From Nemophila menziesii (lineage: Eukaryota; Streptophyta; Magnoliopsida; Boraginales; Hydrophyllaceae), in the NCBI GenBank assembly GCA_029959085.1, contig JARWIR010000035.1, forward strand, positions 4,942,501-5,006,500: a stretch of DNA of 64,000 nucleotides, given 5' to 3'. The stretch's first letter is position 1. Each line of letters opens with the position of its first letter. The position numbers and the translations under genes were made by a program. The notes below the pieces were generated by a model. That model searched no databases. It had not been told where the DNA came from and worked only from the letters and a program-made list of their open reading frames with translations. Below are positions 11,764 through 24,155 of this stretch, one piece after another.

Positions 11764-12064
11764 CTTTGTCGATGCAGAATGCTCGAAGCCTAGATTTGAA
11801 CAATAAATAAAAATTATAGTCTATTTTCTTTGTTATTATCTTATGGATTAACTTTATTTTCTTTTGAAGGTAGCATTTCCTTTTAATTGTTTCTAAATCT
11901 ATTCACTAAACATAATTGAGATTCCAAACACTTATGAAAAATGTTAAACATATAAAGTTATATAATTTACAATCCATTAATTTGTAAATATTTTATCTAT
12001 TTTTAATTGTTAAGACTTCATCATTTATCTATAAAATTAGTAGAGAGTTATTCGATTTACTAGA

Positions 12065-13016
12065 AAAAACATTGGTCATGTCATTTAAATAAAAAGAAAA
12101 GGTATTAACACCATGCCTCAATTTTATGCATTTTAGTTTCCTTTTACATTCATGGACTATATAATTAATCCGTTAGTATCACATAGGTGCCAATAAACAA
12201 AAGGGTAATATATAATATTAGTTATTTAAGTAGTGCTTCTTCTATGTTTTTACCAAAATAACCTTAGTTTTGTTGTTTTAAATGTTTTTAGAATATGTGA
12301 ACCGATTTATCTAATATTTTTTCTCAAGATTTAGCACAAAAGATCATCTATGAAAATATAAATTTAGATTTAGATATAATTTCAACTAATATATTGAAGT
12401 TTAAATAATTGTTTTGATGGGTTTGAATAACTATTTGGATGTGATCATTATTAAGAAAAATATACTTACTTAACTTATAATTTTTAGATTACGCTCTGAA
12501 ATTCAATTTATAGACAACATGTATTCAAAATATTCTAAGGTGGATAATTAAAATATTCATGTTAGGTACAAGACTCTAATGGGTGGCGGTCATGCTTATG
12601 GTGCAAAGCATTGGGTTTATAACCTTTACCAGCAATGTGTCCGTCTTCTCCATAACGCGAGTAATATTTTTAATAAATAATTACAATTGATTTAGAATAA
12701 TTAATTAACTCTTATATTCATTTTTATTTTTTCGGGGTAAATATTGATGGAAGGTCTATATGCAATCTAAAAATACTTGGTAAAGGTGGCGGAAAGAATG
12801 TTTATGGGTTTGAGTGGTAGAGTAAGATCTTCTTTTACACATCCATGGACAATAACCGAAAAAAAGGCGTCTGATTATATAAGGGTCACCCAGAAGAAGG
12901 TAAATGAACCAGAAATGCCTTTCGAGACTTTTCTCAATATTGCAGCTTCTTTGTGACTTCCACTGCTACCACGAAGAATCTTTCACTTCGTTAATGATCA
13001 TACAAGTCACCACGAG
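12065..13016 (+). pseudogene. HD-ZIP IV fragment, first copy in unit U2
   Basis: B2 remnant 12065-12101, B3 12538-12660, B4 12744-13016. Follows the LINE and belongs to the same beta copy as B1 at 6045-6144. B4 keeps VAERMF and the ITRKK-like VTQKK segment, then PFETFLNIAAS, but has an in-frame tga where a Trp codon is expected (ctttgtgactt at about 12950). B5 and the rest are missing because the sequence jumps at about 13036 into the B2 acceptor region of another unit. The family call rests on B3/B4 similarity, as in the other units. Confidence 0.62.
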
Positions 13017-13070
13017 GTACTACTCACAACCTTCTATACAATTAGTAGTGAGTTATTTGATTTACAGGAA

Positions 13071-14130
13071 AAAGAACGTTGGTCATGTCATTTCAATAAA
13101 ATAGAAAAGGTGAATGCATTATAAGAAATACAAGATCGGCAAGAAAGGTATTAACACCATGCCTCAATTTTATGCATTTTAGTTTCCTTCTACATTCATG
13201 GCCTATATAGTCAATCCATTAGCTGTATCACATAGGTGCTAATAAAAAAAGGGTAATATATATTAATTATTTAAGTAGTGTGTCTTTTATATTTTTACCA
13301 AAATGACCTTAGTTTTGTTGTCTTAAATGTTTCTAGAATATGTGAATCGATTTATCTAATATTTTTTATCATGATCAAGCACAAAAGATCATCTATGAAA
13401 ATATAAATTTAGATTTAGATATGATTTCAACTAATACAATGAAGTTTAAATAAAAATGTTGATGAGTTTGAATAACTATTTGGATGTGATCATTATTAAG
13501 AAAATATATTCATTTTCCTTATAAATATTTATGTTGAATTTTATTTGAATTATAATTTTTTGAATACACTCTGAAATTCAGTCTATAGACAACGTTTACT
13601 CAAAATATTCTGAGGTGGATAATTAAAATGTTCATGTTAGGTACAAGGCTCTAGTGGGTGCTGGTCTTGCTTATGGTGCAAATCGTTCTGTCTTCTCCAT
13701 AATGCGGGTAATCTTTTTTATAAATAATTACAGTTGACTTAGCATAATTATTTAACTCTATATTAATTTTATTCTTTTCGGGGTAAATATTTGGGCTGCA
13801 ATATTTGATAGATTGTCTCTAGCTACATTGCTTGGTCTAGGGCTAGTAGAAACAATCAAAACAATCAGTAATCACGTCACAAACACCATCTAGCATATAA
13901 AGGTGTCATGGATTTTAGACCTCCTCTAATATTTCCTTGAACAGACAAAAGGGTCACCTTATAAAGATCGCACCGCTGCAGGCGTCACCAACAACACCAC
14001 ACAAGACCGCCACCTTGGGTTTACCTGTAAAGTGGCCAAGGGGGCACCTAGAAAGGTTGCCCCACCAGCTCCACCAACTCCACCATCACCAGCACCACCA
14101 TCAACAACAACACAACACAAGGCTTCCGAT
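13071..14130 (+). pseudogene. HD-ZIP IV fragment, second (short-type) copy in unit U2
   Basis: B2 13071-13147, truncated B3 13611-13706, fused B6/B7 13796-14130. B3 has the short-type deletion (gcaaatcgttctgtcttc, missing the [10 protein letters not shown] segment). B4, B5 and the first half of B6 are absent: ggggtaaatattt runs straight into ctgcaatatttgatag. The B6 remnant (LIDCL..ATLLGLGLVETIKTISN) resembles the LSLGSVATVNNLIACTVERIK segment near the HD-ZIP IV C-terminus. The Pro-rich B7 follows after a microhomology deletion at the shared agac. Confidence 0.62.
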
Positions 14131-14960
14131 AAGGGTTTTATTTTATTTTATTTTGTAGAAACTTTTAAATTTAATTTACTGAGCTACTTTCTTTTAACCT
14201 TTTATACAGTTGATAATCGCAAAATATCAAATTTACTAGAATGTATAGTTCGTTGAATTTACGTATTATATTTTAATTACAAAATTTTCTAATTCAATTT
14301 AATTTTAAACTGATTAAACTAATACAAGTGAAATTATTTGCGTGTTGTGAGAATGATATGAATTTTATGGCTCTTGTGATAGAATGACGTGCATCATTAG
14401 GACTTTATCTGAGCTTTGTGACACGTGACTATCTAATAAAAACAATATGGATAAGAGCTAATTACTTTATTTATTTAAATTTGGTCAGAAAAAAGGTATT
14501 TAATTAATTTAAAATTGAAAAATGTTATGTAAAATTAGATACATGAAATAAATTGCAAGTCATATAAATTGTGATTTCACAAAGGGCTACAAGTCTTTCA
14601 AAATATTTTAGAATAACTTTACAAGAGACACTATTAATAACTTTTGCACTAGGTGTTATAGATAAATTGGGTGCTTGTGAAGTAAGGTGAATAGTAATGT
14701 TGTATGGTTTTTTATGAGTTAAATAATTTGTTTTTAGACTATTTTGTCTTTAGTTATAGATGAATCTTGTAAATAACTTTGTTGTACAAAACCAAATGAT
14801 GGATGATCTAATTCAAAGGACGTGTATTGTATTTTAATTAATTTTTGACAATAATTAAAAAATGGATGCGAAATCGAAAAATATGACATTAACTGATCAG
14901 TGTAGACCATAGGGACTATAGGAGGCCACAATGAATAATAGACACATTTAAATATTTGGA

Positions 14961-17900
14961 ACGGAAGGGATTAACTTATAAAAGTTTAACGAATTAGAGG
15001 AAATTTACAGGGATTAATGATGTTTAAATATTTGGAACGCAAATTATCAAATTGCTGAAATTTGTTAAATTATAGCTTATTACATTTTCCAGTAATTTAT
15101 GCTTTTTAAGGTATCTCCTACTTCAAAACTAGAGTAAGACCCAAATCATATATTGAATGGTCCAATATTCACATTACAATTAATAATTATAATAACAAAA
15201 ATACATGTCATTAGATTAATTAGATAGTTACTTTTGCAAGTTAAAAACATGGAGTATGTGTCTTAATAGTACTGAACTATCAAATATTAGATGAATGAAT
15301 TTTCCTCAAAACTATTATTTGAGTTAAATATAAACTTACATTCAATTCCTAAATTTTTCAAAACAGAAAGATGATGAAAGATGGTCATAGAAAAATATGA
15401 GAAATTTTATTCAAACCATACACTATTTACATCGATCAAATTTTTTTTATTTGAATTTCAAACAAAAAACAACTTATACTTTAATTAAAACATTTTATAC
15501 AATATTGTATCCAATAAATCTATTATATACATGCAATCTACTACTGCCAACAAATAAACTTTGTACATGGCATAATATTATGGTGTGACAAAAAAATTAG
15601 ACTGAGACATAGACTTACTCTATGATTAGTGACACTCAACAACTAACCAAAAATGATAAGACAAATATCATGTGACCACAATATTGACTCATTATGTAAC
15701 TATTGTAACACTAAAATAGATGATAGAGATTACATATTTTAGAAATGCAATGTTACCATATTGATTATTAGATGTTTCTATATTATTTAATAATAGCTAG
15801 TAGTGTCATATTAGGAATTGAACAATTTTCTAAAAAATTAATCATTAGTTAGGTTATAAATGATTTTAGAAATGAATAGTATCCATTCATATTTTTTTCT
15901 AAAAAGACAATCGGGGCCTAATCTTAAGGCCAAGTCAATTTGGGCTTTTATAGTTTTCATATTGGTCTAAGTGCGGGTCTTAGTCAGTGGGCTGGGCCTT
16001 TTCAGCTAAGCAGGGTGTAGGTTAAAATTGAAAAGAATAAAATCTTTTCTTACTCCCTAACTTTCACGCCGCAAAACTCTTCCATATCAAAATATTAACA
16101 ACACCAGAGGTAAAGAAGAAAATTTTCAAATAAAGCTTAATTCTAAACCATATAAAAAGTGTAATCAATTTCTTTTTTACAATTTACAATTTCTGTATTT
16201 TTTTTTGAAGATTACAATGATGGATACTTTTAGACGGATCCCCATGTTTCTCAAGATTATGTTTCTTTTCAAGAACATTCACTCATTTGGAGTCTATGTA
16301 ATTTGTCACAAGGTATATTTTGTTATTATGAATAATGATTATAAAATAATAAAAGAAAACCAAAAATGATAACAAAATTCTGCAGAAAAAAGAGTACAAA
16401 AATAGAAGTTCAAATCCATATAGATTTTTGGAATCCGGAATTCTATTTTTTATTTGTTTTCTTTTGTTGTAATCTTAATTGAATGCTCAACTCCTCCTTT
16501 CACTTATATATTGATTAAATATAATTATACTAAATCTAGCTTAACATAGTTTTGTTTTGTGACAACAACCCAATGTCTTATGCAATAAAAACGAATTTGT
16601 AGAAGTTTCATGGCCTCTAAATGTTACTTGTTGAATTATACAACCCTTATTAAAGTATAACACTATGAATATAATTATTGCGAATAATACATTGGTAGCT
16701 TTGTTGGTGCGAGAATACACAAATTAAACCTCGATTTGAACAATAAATAAAAATATAGTTTATTTTATTATGTTATATTTTAGGGATTCACATTATTTGC
16801 TTTCGAAGGTAGCATTTATTTTTTATTATTTCTAAATCTATTCAATTAACATAATTGAGATTCCAAACACTTATGAAATATGTTAAACATGTGACGTTAT
16901 ATAATTTACAATCCAATAATTTGTAAATATTTTATCTATTTTTAATTGTTAACACTTCATCATTTATCTATATAATTAATAGAGAGTTATTTGATTTACA
17001 GGAGGAAAAATTGGTCATGTCATTTCAATAAAATAGAAAATGTGAATGCGTTATAAGAAATACAAGATCGCCAAGAAATGTATTAACACCATTCCTCAAT
17101 TTTATGCATTTTAGTTTCCTTCTACATTCATGGCCTATATTGTAACAAATAGGTGCTAATAAACAAAAGGGTAATATATATTAATTATTTAAGTAGTGTG
17201 TCTTTTATGTTTTTACCAAAATGACCTTAGTTTTGTTGTCTTAAATGTTTCTAGAGTATGTGAATCGATTTATCTAATATTTTTTCTCAAGATTAAGCAC
17301 AAAAGATCATCTATGAAAATATAAATTTAGATTTAGATATAATTTCAACTAATACAATGAAGTTTAAATAAAAATGTTGATGAGTTTGAATAACCATTTG
17401 GATTTGATCATTATTAAGAAAATATATTCATTTAACTTATAAATATTTATGTTGAATTTTATTTGAATTATAATTTTTTGAATACACTCTGAAATTCAGT
17501 CTATAGACAACGTATATTCAAAATATTCTGAGGTGGATAATATAATGTTCATGTTAGGTACAAGCCTCTAGTGGGTGCTGGTCTTGCTTATGGTGCAAAG
17601 CGTTGGGTTTATTCCCTTTACCAGCAATGTGTTCGTCTTCTCCATAATGCGGGTAATATTTTTTATAAATAATTACAATTGACTTAGCATAATTAATTAA
17701 CTCTATATTAATTTTTTTCTTTTCGGGGTAAATAGTGATGACAGGTCTATATGCAATTTAAAAGAGCTTGGTGAAGGTGGCAGAATGAATTTTTATGGTT
17801 TTTGGTGGTGGAGTAAGAGCTACTTTTACACATCCATGGACAACAATAACCGAAAAAAGGGCGTCAGATTATATAAGGGTGACCAAGAAGAAGGTAAATG

Positions 17901-19667
17901 AACCGGAAATGTCTTCCGGGATTGTTCTTAATGCCGCAGCTTCTTTATGGCTTCCATTGCCACCACGAAGAATCTTTGACTTCGTCAATGATAATACACG
18001 TCACCACGAGGTACTACTCACAACTTTCACTTCCCTCAATAGTTTCATAAAAATTATACTTATAATTTATAGGGACTTAACGTGCAATTACTTTTTACAT
18101 TAATTGCAGTCCGACGATTTCTCGAGTGCTAGTAATGTTACAAAAATCTATCATGTGGTGAATGGAAGCAGCCCGAGAAACCGTGTGTCAGTGTTATATG
18201 TGAATGTAAGTTTTTTAATTATCTCTTTTTTTGTAGTTGAATCTTATTAATTCGATAATATATTGAAAGTCGTTTAAAAACATGACAAAGTAACATGCTA
18301 ATTCAGCAAGAAACGCGCATAGATCTATTTGCATAATCTTTTTTTTGAGTATGCTATTTAGCTAGCGATGGAGATTCGTATTATGTTTCTCTATTCCCTA
18401 AAGAAATTCTATCCTTCCGGACGGACATGAGGATCATGTTGGTGGAAACAGTGGGTCCCTTATAACAGCTGGGCTACAATATTTGATAGATTGTATCCAG
18501 CTACATTGCTCGGTCTAGGGCCAGCAGAAACAATCAAAACAATCAGTAATCACGTCACGAACACCATCTAGCTAAATATCAAGGTGTCATGGATTTTAGA
18601 CCTCCTCGAATATTTCCTTTAACAGGCCAAAGGGTCACCCTATAAAGATCGCACCACTGCAGGCGTCACCAGCAAAACCACACAAGACCGCCACCTAGGG
18701 TTTACCCGTAAAGTGGCCAAGGGGGAACCCAGAAAGGTTGCCCCACCAGCTCCACCAACTCCACCATCACCAGCACCACCAGCAAGAACAACACAACACA
18801 AGGCTTTAGATAAGGTTTTATTTTTTTTATTTTGTAGAACCTTTTAAATTTAATTTACTTAGCTACTTTGTTTAACCTTTTATGCAGTTGATAATTGCAA
18901 AAATATCAAATTTACTGGAATGTATAGTTCATTGCATTTACTTATTATATTTTAATTACAAAATTTTCTAATTCAATTAAATTTTAAACTAATTAAACTA
19001 ATACAAGTGAAATCATTTGCGTGTTGTTAAAATGATCTGAATTTTATGGCTCTTGTGATAGATTGGCGTGCATCATTAGGACTTTATATGAGATTTGTGA
19101 CACGTGACTATCTAATAGAAACAATTTGGATAAGAGGTAATTACTTTATTTATTTAAATTTGTTCAGAAAAAGGTATTTAATTAATTAAAATTTAAAAAT
19201 GTTATGTAAAGTGAGATACATGCAAAGAAATAGAACATGAAATAAATTGCAAGTCATATAAATTGTGATTATCGCAGTAGATTTCACAAAGGGCTACAAG
19301 TCTTTCAAAATATTTTAGAATAACATTACAGGAGACACTATTAATAACTTTTGCACTAGGTTTAATAGATAAATTGGGTGCTTGTGAAGTAAGGTGAATA
19401 GTAATGTTGTATGGTTTTTATGAGTTAAATAATTAGTTTTTAGACTATTTTGTTTTTAGTTATAGATGAAGCCTGTAAATAACTTTGTTGTACAAAAACA
19501 AAGGATCGATGATCTAATTAAAAGGATGTGTATTGTATTTTAATTAATTTTTTACAATAATAAAAAAAATGGATGCGAAATCCAAAAATATGACATTAAC
19601 TCATCAGTGTAGACCATTGGGACTACAAGAGGCCACATTGAATAATAGACACATTTAAATATTTGGA
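14961..19667 (+). repeat. Tandem unit U3 (alpha start, S tail, full length)
   Basis: Spacer 14961-15905 holds nothing recognisable. GGGCTGGGCC lies at 15989-15998, exon-like blocks at 16211-18810, and the S tail at 18811-19667. This is the only alpha/S unit that keeps B4 and B5. At about 18474 it has a short insert (acagctgggctacaat) between the two halves of B6, and the short units retain the end of that insert at their deletion junction. Confidence 0.85.
16211..18810 (+). pseudogene. HD-ZIP IV fragment, unit U3
   Basis: B1 16211-16312 (one base missing in ggatccccatg, so frameshifted), B2 17002-17079, B3 17528-17651, B4 17737-18010, B5 18110-18205, B6 18353-18570, B7 about 18600-18810. B4 has a tga stop at the same codon where U1 has taa (VAE*), then stays open through SGIVLNAAASLWLP and FDFVND to the donor GAG/GTAC. 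B5 reads SDDFSSASNVTKIYHVVNG, resembling the MAHIANG..NCVSLLRV stretch of HD-ZIP IV proteins. B6 is split by a 16 bp insert near 18474. Confidence 0.7.
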
Positions 19668-20918
19668 ATGGAAGGGATTAACTTATCATAGTTTAACGAA
19701 TTAGAGAAAATTTACAGAGATTAATGATGTTTGAAATATTTTGAATAAAATTGCTGAAAATTGCTAAATCATAGCTTATTACATTTTCTAGTAATTTATT
19801 TTTTTAAGGTATCTCCTACTTCAAATCTAGAGTAAGACCCACATCATATATTGAATGGTCCAATATTCACATTACATTTATTAATTATAATAACAAAAAT
19901 ACATGTCATTAGATTAATTAGATAGTTACTTTTGCAAGTTAAAAACATAGAGTATATGTCTTAATAGTATTGAACCATCAAATATAAGATGAATGAATTT
20001 TTCTCAAAAGTAAGATTTGAGTTAAATATACACTTACATTTATTTCCTAAATTTTTCAAAACAGAAAGATGATGAAAGGTGGTCATAAAAAAATATGAGA
20101 ACTTTTATTCAGACCATACACTATTTACATCGATCAATTTTTTTTTATTTGAATTTTAAACAAAAAACAACTCATACATTAAGTAAAACATTTTATACAA
20201 TATTGTGTCCAACAAATCTATTATATACATGCAATCTACTGGGGCCAACAAATAAATTTTGTATATAGCATAATATTATGGTGTGACAAAAAAATTAGAC
20301 TGAGACATAGACTTACTCTATGATTAGTGACACTCAACAAATACCCAAAAATGATAAGACAAATATCATGTGACCACAATATTGACTCATTATGTAACTA
20401 TTGTAACATTAAAATAGATGATAGAGATCACATATTTTGGAAATGCAATGTTACCATAGTGATTATTAGATGTTTCTATATTATTTAATAGTAGCTAGTA
20501 GTGTCATATTAGGGATTGAATAATTTTCAAAAAAATTAATCAATAGATAGGTTATATATGAATTTTAAAAATGAATAGTGTCCATTCATATTTTTTCAAA
20601 AAACAAAATCGGGGCCTAATCTTAAGGCCAAGTCAATTTGGGCTTTTATAGTGTTCATGTTGGTTTATGTGCAGGTCTTAGTCAGTGGGCTGGGCCTTTT
20701 CAGCTAAGCAGGGAGTAGGTTAAAATGAAAAAGAAAAAAACCTTTGCTTACTCCCTAACTTCCACGCTGCAAAACTCTTCCATAGCAAAATATTGATTGA
20801 AGAAAGAAGAACAGAGGTAAAGAAGAAAACTTTCAAATAAAGCATATTTCTAAACCATATAAAAAATGTAATCAGTTTCTTTTTTACAATTTACAATTTC
20901 TTTGTATTTTTTTTGAAG

Positions 20919-23581
20919 ATTATAATGATGGATACTTTTAGACGGATCTCCGATGTTTATCAAGATTATGTTTCTTTTCAAGAACATTCACTCATTTGGA
21001 GTCTATGTAATTTGTCACAAGGTATATTTTTGTTATTATACACAATGATTATATAATAATAAAATAAAACCAAAAATGATAACAAAATTTTGCAGAAAAA
21101 TAGTACAAAAATAGAAGTTCAAATCCATATATATTTTTGGAATCCAGAATTCTATTTTTTATTTGTTTTCTTTTGATGTAATCTTAAGTGAATGCTCAAC
21201 TCCTCCTTTCACTTATATATTGATTAAATATAATTATACTAAATGTAGCTTAACATATTTTTGTTTTGTGACAACAACCCAATGTCTTATGAAATAAAAA
21301 AGAATTTGTAGAAGTTTCATTGCCTCTAAATGTTACTTGTTGAATTATAGAACTCTTATTGAAGAATAACACTATGACTATAATTATTGCAAATAATACT
21401 TAGGTAGCTTTGTTGGTGACAGAATACACAAATTAAACCTAGATTTGAACAATAAATAAATATATAGTTTATTTTATTAGGTTATATTTTAGGGATTCAC
21501 ATTATTTGATTTTGAAGGTAGCATTTACTTTTTATTATTTCTAAATCTATTCAATTAACATAATTGAGATTCCAAACACTTATGAAAAAGGTTAAACATG
21601 TAACGTTATATAATTTACAAGCCAATAATTTGTAAATATTTTATCTATTTTTAATTGTTAAGACTTCATCATTTATCTATACAATTAGTAGAGAGTTATT
21701 TGATTTACAGGAAAAAGGAACGTTGGTCATGTCATTTCAATAAAATAGAAAAGGTGAATGCATTATAAGAAATACAAGATCGGCAAAATAGGTATTAACA
21801 CCATGCCTCAATTTTATGCATTTTAGTTTCCTTCTACATTCATGGCCTATATAGTTAATCCATTAGTTGTATCACATAGGTGCTAATAAACAAAAGGGTA
21901 ATATATATTAATTATTTAAGTTGTGTGTCTTTTATGTTTTTACCAATATGACCTTAGTTTTGTTGTCTTAAATGTATCTAGAATATGTGAATCGATTTAT
22001 CTAATATTTTTTCTCAAAATTAAGCAGAAAAGATAATCTATAAAAATATAAATTTGGATTTACATATAATTTCAACTAATACAATGAATTTTAAATAAAA
22101 ATGTTGATGAGTTTGAATAACCATTTGGATGTGATCATTATTAAGAAAATATATTCAGTTAACTTATAAATATTTATGTTGATTTTTATTTGAATTATAA
22201 TTTTTTGAATATACTCTGAAATTCACTCTATAGACAATACTCAAAATATTATGAGGTGGATAATTAAAATATTCATGTTAGGTACAAGCCTCTAGTGGCT
22301 GCTGGTCTTGCTTATGGTGCAAAGCGTTGGGTTTATACCCTTTACCAGCAATGTGTTCGTCTTCTCCATAAGGCGGGTAATCTTTTTTATAAATAATTAC
22401 AATTGACTTAGCATAATTAATTAACTCTATATTAATTTTTATTCTTTCCGGGGTAAATAGTGATGACATGTCTATATGCAATTTAAAAGAGCTTGGTGAA
22501 GGTGGCAGAAAGAATTTTTATGGTTTTTGGTGGTGGAGTAAGAGCTTCTTTTACACATCCATGGACAACAATAACCGAAAAAAGTGGCGTCAGGTTATAT
22601 AAGGGTGAACAAGAGGAAGGTAAATAAACCGGAAATGCCTTCCGGGATTGTTCTTAATGCTGCAGCTTTTTTATGGCTTCCATTGCCACCACGAAGAATA
22701 TTTGACTTTGTCAATGATAATACACGTCACCACGAGGTACTACTCACAACTTTCACTTCCCTCAATAGTTTCATAAAAATTATACTTATAATTTATAGGG
22801 ACTTATCGTGCAATTACTTTTTACATTAATTGCAGTCTGACGATTTCTCGAGTGATAGTAATGTTACATAAATCTATCATGTGGTGAATGTCCCAGAAAA
22901 CCGTGTGTCAGTGTTCCATGTAAATGTAAGTTTTTTAATTATCTCTTTTTTGTAGTTGAATCTTATCAATTCGATAATATATTGAAAGTCGTTTAAAAAC
23001 ATGACAAAGTATCATGCTAATCCTACACGAAACCAGCATAGATCTAATTGCATAATCTTTTTTTTGGGTATGCTATTTAGCTAGCGGTGGAGATTCGGAT
23101 TATGTTTCTCTATTCGCTAAAGTATTTCTATCCTTCCGGACGGACGTGAGGATCATGTTGGTGGAAACAGTGGGTCCCTTATATTTGATAGATTTGTCTC
23201 AAGCTACATTGCTAGGCCATGTAGAAACAATCAAAACAATAAGTAATTCATGTCACGAACACCATCGAGCATATCAAAGTGTGCTGGCTGTTATACAACA
23301 TATAATTAGTGCCCTACAAAAGTTTTCCCTTTGCAGGCAGCACCAGCCCCACCATTACAACAAAAGACCACCTTCTCAAATATTTCCTTTAATAGGCCAA
23401 AGGGTCACCCTATAAAGATTGCACATCTGCAGGCGTCACCAGCAACACCACACAAGACCGCCATCTCGGGTTTACCCGAAAGGCTGCCAAGGGGCACCCA
23501 GAAAGGTCACCCCACCAGTTCCACTATCTCCACCATCACCAGCACCACCAACAATAACAACACCACCACCCAAGGCTCTAG
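20919..23581 (+). pseudogene. HD-ZIP IV fragment, unit U4
   Basis: B1 20919-21021 (open: MMDTFRRISDVYQDYVSFQ...), B2 21711-21789, B3 22252-22376, B4 22460-22736, B5 22836-22925, B6 23073-23275, B7 23337-23581. B4 is open through VAERIF..FGGGV but has one extra base near 22585 (aaaaaagtggcg) that shifts frame before the SGIVLNAAAF segment. B5 carries the same taa (VT*IYHVVN) and the same shortened ...NVPEN... as U1, marking common descent of the two 3' halves. B6 has lost part of the LGLGPVE stretch (ctaggccatgtag). Confidence 0.7.
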
Positions 23582-24047
23582 GTAAGGATTTTATTTTATT
23601 TTATTTATTAGAAACTTTTATATTTTATTTACTGACCTACATTTTAACTATTTATTTCGTTGACAATTACGAATATTAAATTTACTGGGAATGTATAGTT
23701 TAATGAATTTTCGTAACAAGGTGTGTTTATATTTCACTTACAAAATTTTCTAATTTAATTTAATTTTAAATTAATTAAACTTGTACAAGTGAAATCATTA
23801 GCGTGATTTTAGAATTATCTAAATTTTATGGCTCTTGTGATAGATTGAAGTGCATCAGTAGGACTTTATCCGAGCTTTGTGACACGTGAGTACCTAATGG
23901 AATCAATCTGGATAAGAGGTAATTACTTTATTTATTTAATTTTGGTCGGAAAAATGTATTTAATTAATATATAATTGAAATATGTTATATAGAATGAGAT
24001 ACATGCAATTAAATAGAACATAAAATAAATTGCAGGTCATATAAATT

Positions 24048-24155
24048 ATGATTGTCGCAGAAGATTTCACAAAGGCCTACAAGTCTTTAACAATATTTCA
24101 GAATAACTTTACAAGAGGCACTGTTAATAACTTTTGTTCTAAGTGTTGTAGTTAA
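24048..24155 (+). other. Exon-like block B9 in L tail of U4
   Basis: Same 36-codon block as in U1, unbroken, with an acceptor-like ttgcag just upstream. Unidentified. Confidence 0.3.

Larger units (their letters stand above)
4804..14960 (+). repeat. Tandem unit U2 (beta start, S tail, LINE-bearing, fused)
   Basis: Beta-type spacer 4804-5740 and a degraded promoter-like block near 5744-5850, where the GGGCTGGGCC motif is lost. B1 is at 6045-6144 and the LINE at 6522-11751. A first copy of B2-B4 (12065-13016) jumps at about 13036 into a second B2-B3 of the short alpha type and on to B6/B7. Bases 14131-14960 are an S tail with no gene seen. Without the LINE the unit is about 4.9 kb. Confidence 0.82.
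1..19667 (+). repeat. Higher-order repeat 1 (units U1-U2-U3)
   Basis: Three consecutive direct units, in the order alpha-start/L-tail, beta-start/S-tail, alpha-start/S-tail. The same order recurs three more times to the right. The length is inflated by a LINE of about 5.2 kb inside U2. The segment from about 3.1 to 13.0 kb matches 22.75-32.5 kb closely, including the LINE, at an offset of about 19.5-19.65 kb. U1 and U2 are recombinant units (see findings). The left end of the array lies outside the window. Confidence 0.72.

Noticed and set aside
14734..14931. Minus-strand frame starting MWPPIVPMVYTD, recurring at 33940, 41384 and 54612
   Set aside because: Lies in the unit tail and recurs only because the units are copies. 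No family similarity, and indels break it in other units.
15397..15588. Plus-strand frame MRNFIQTIHYLHRSNFF, recurring at 34582, 38297, 51307 and 55276
   Set aside because: AT-rich spacer sequence with low-complexity Phe/Leu/Thr composition. Frame and length change between units.
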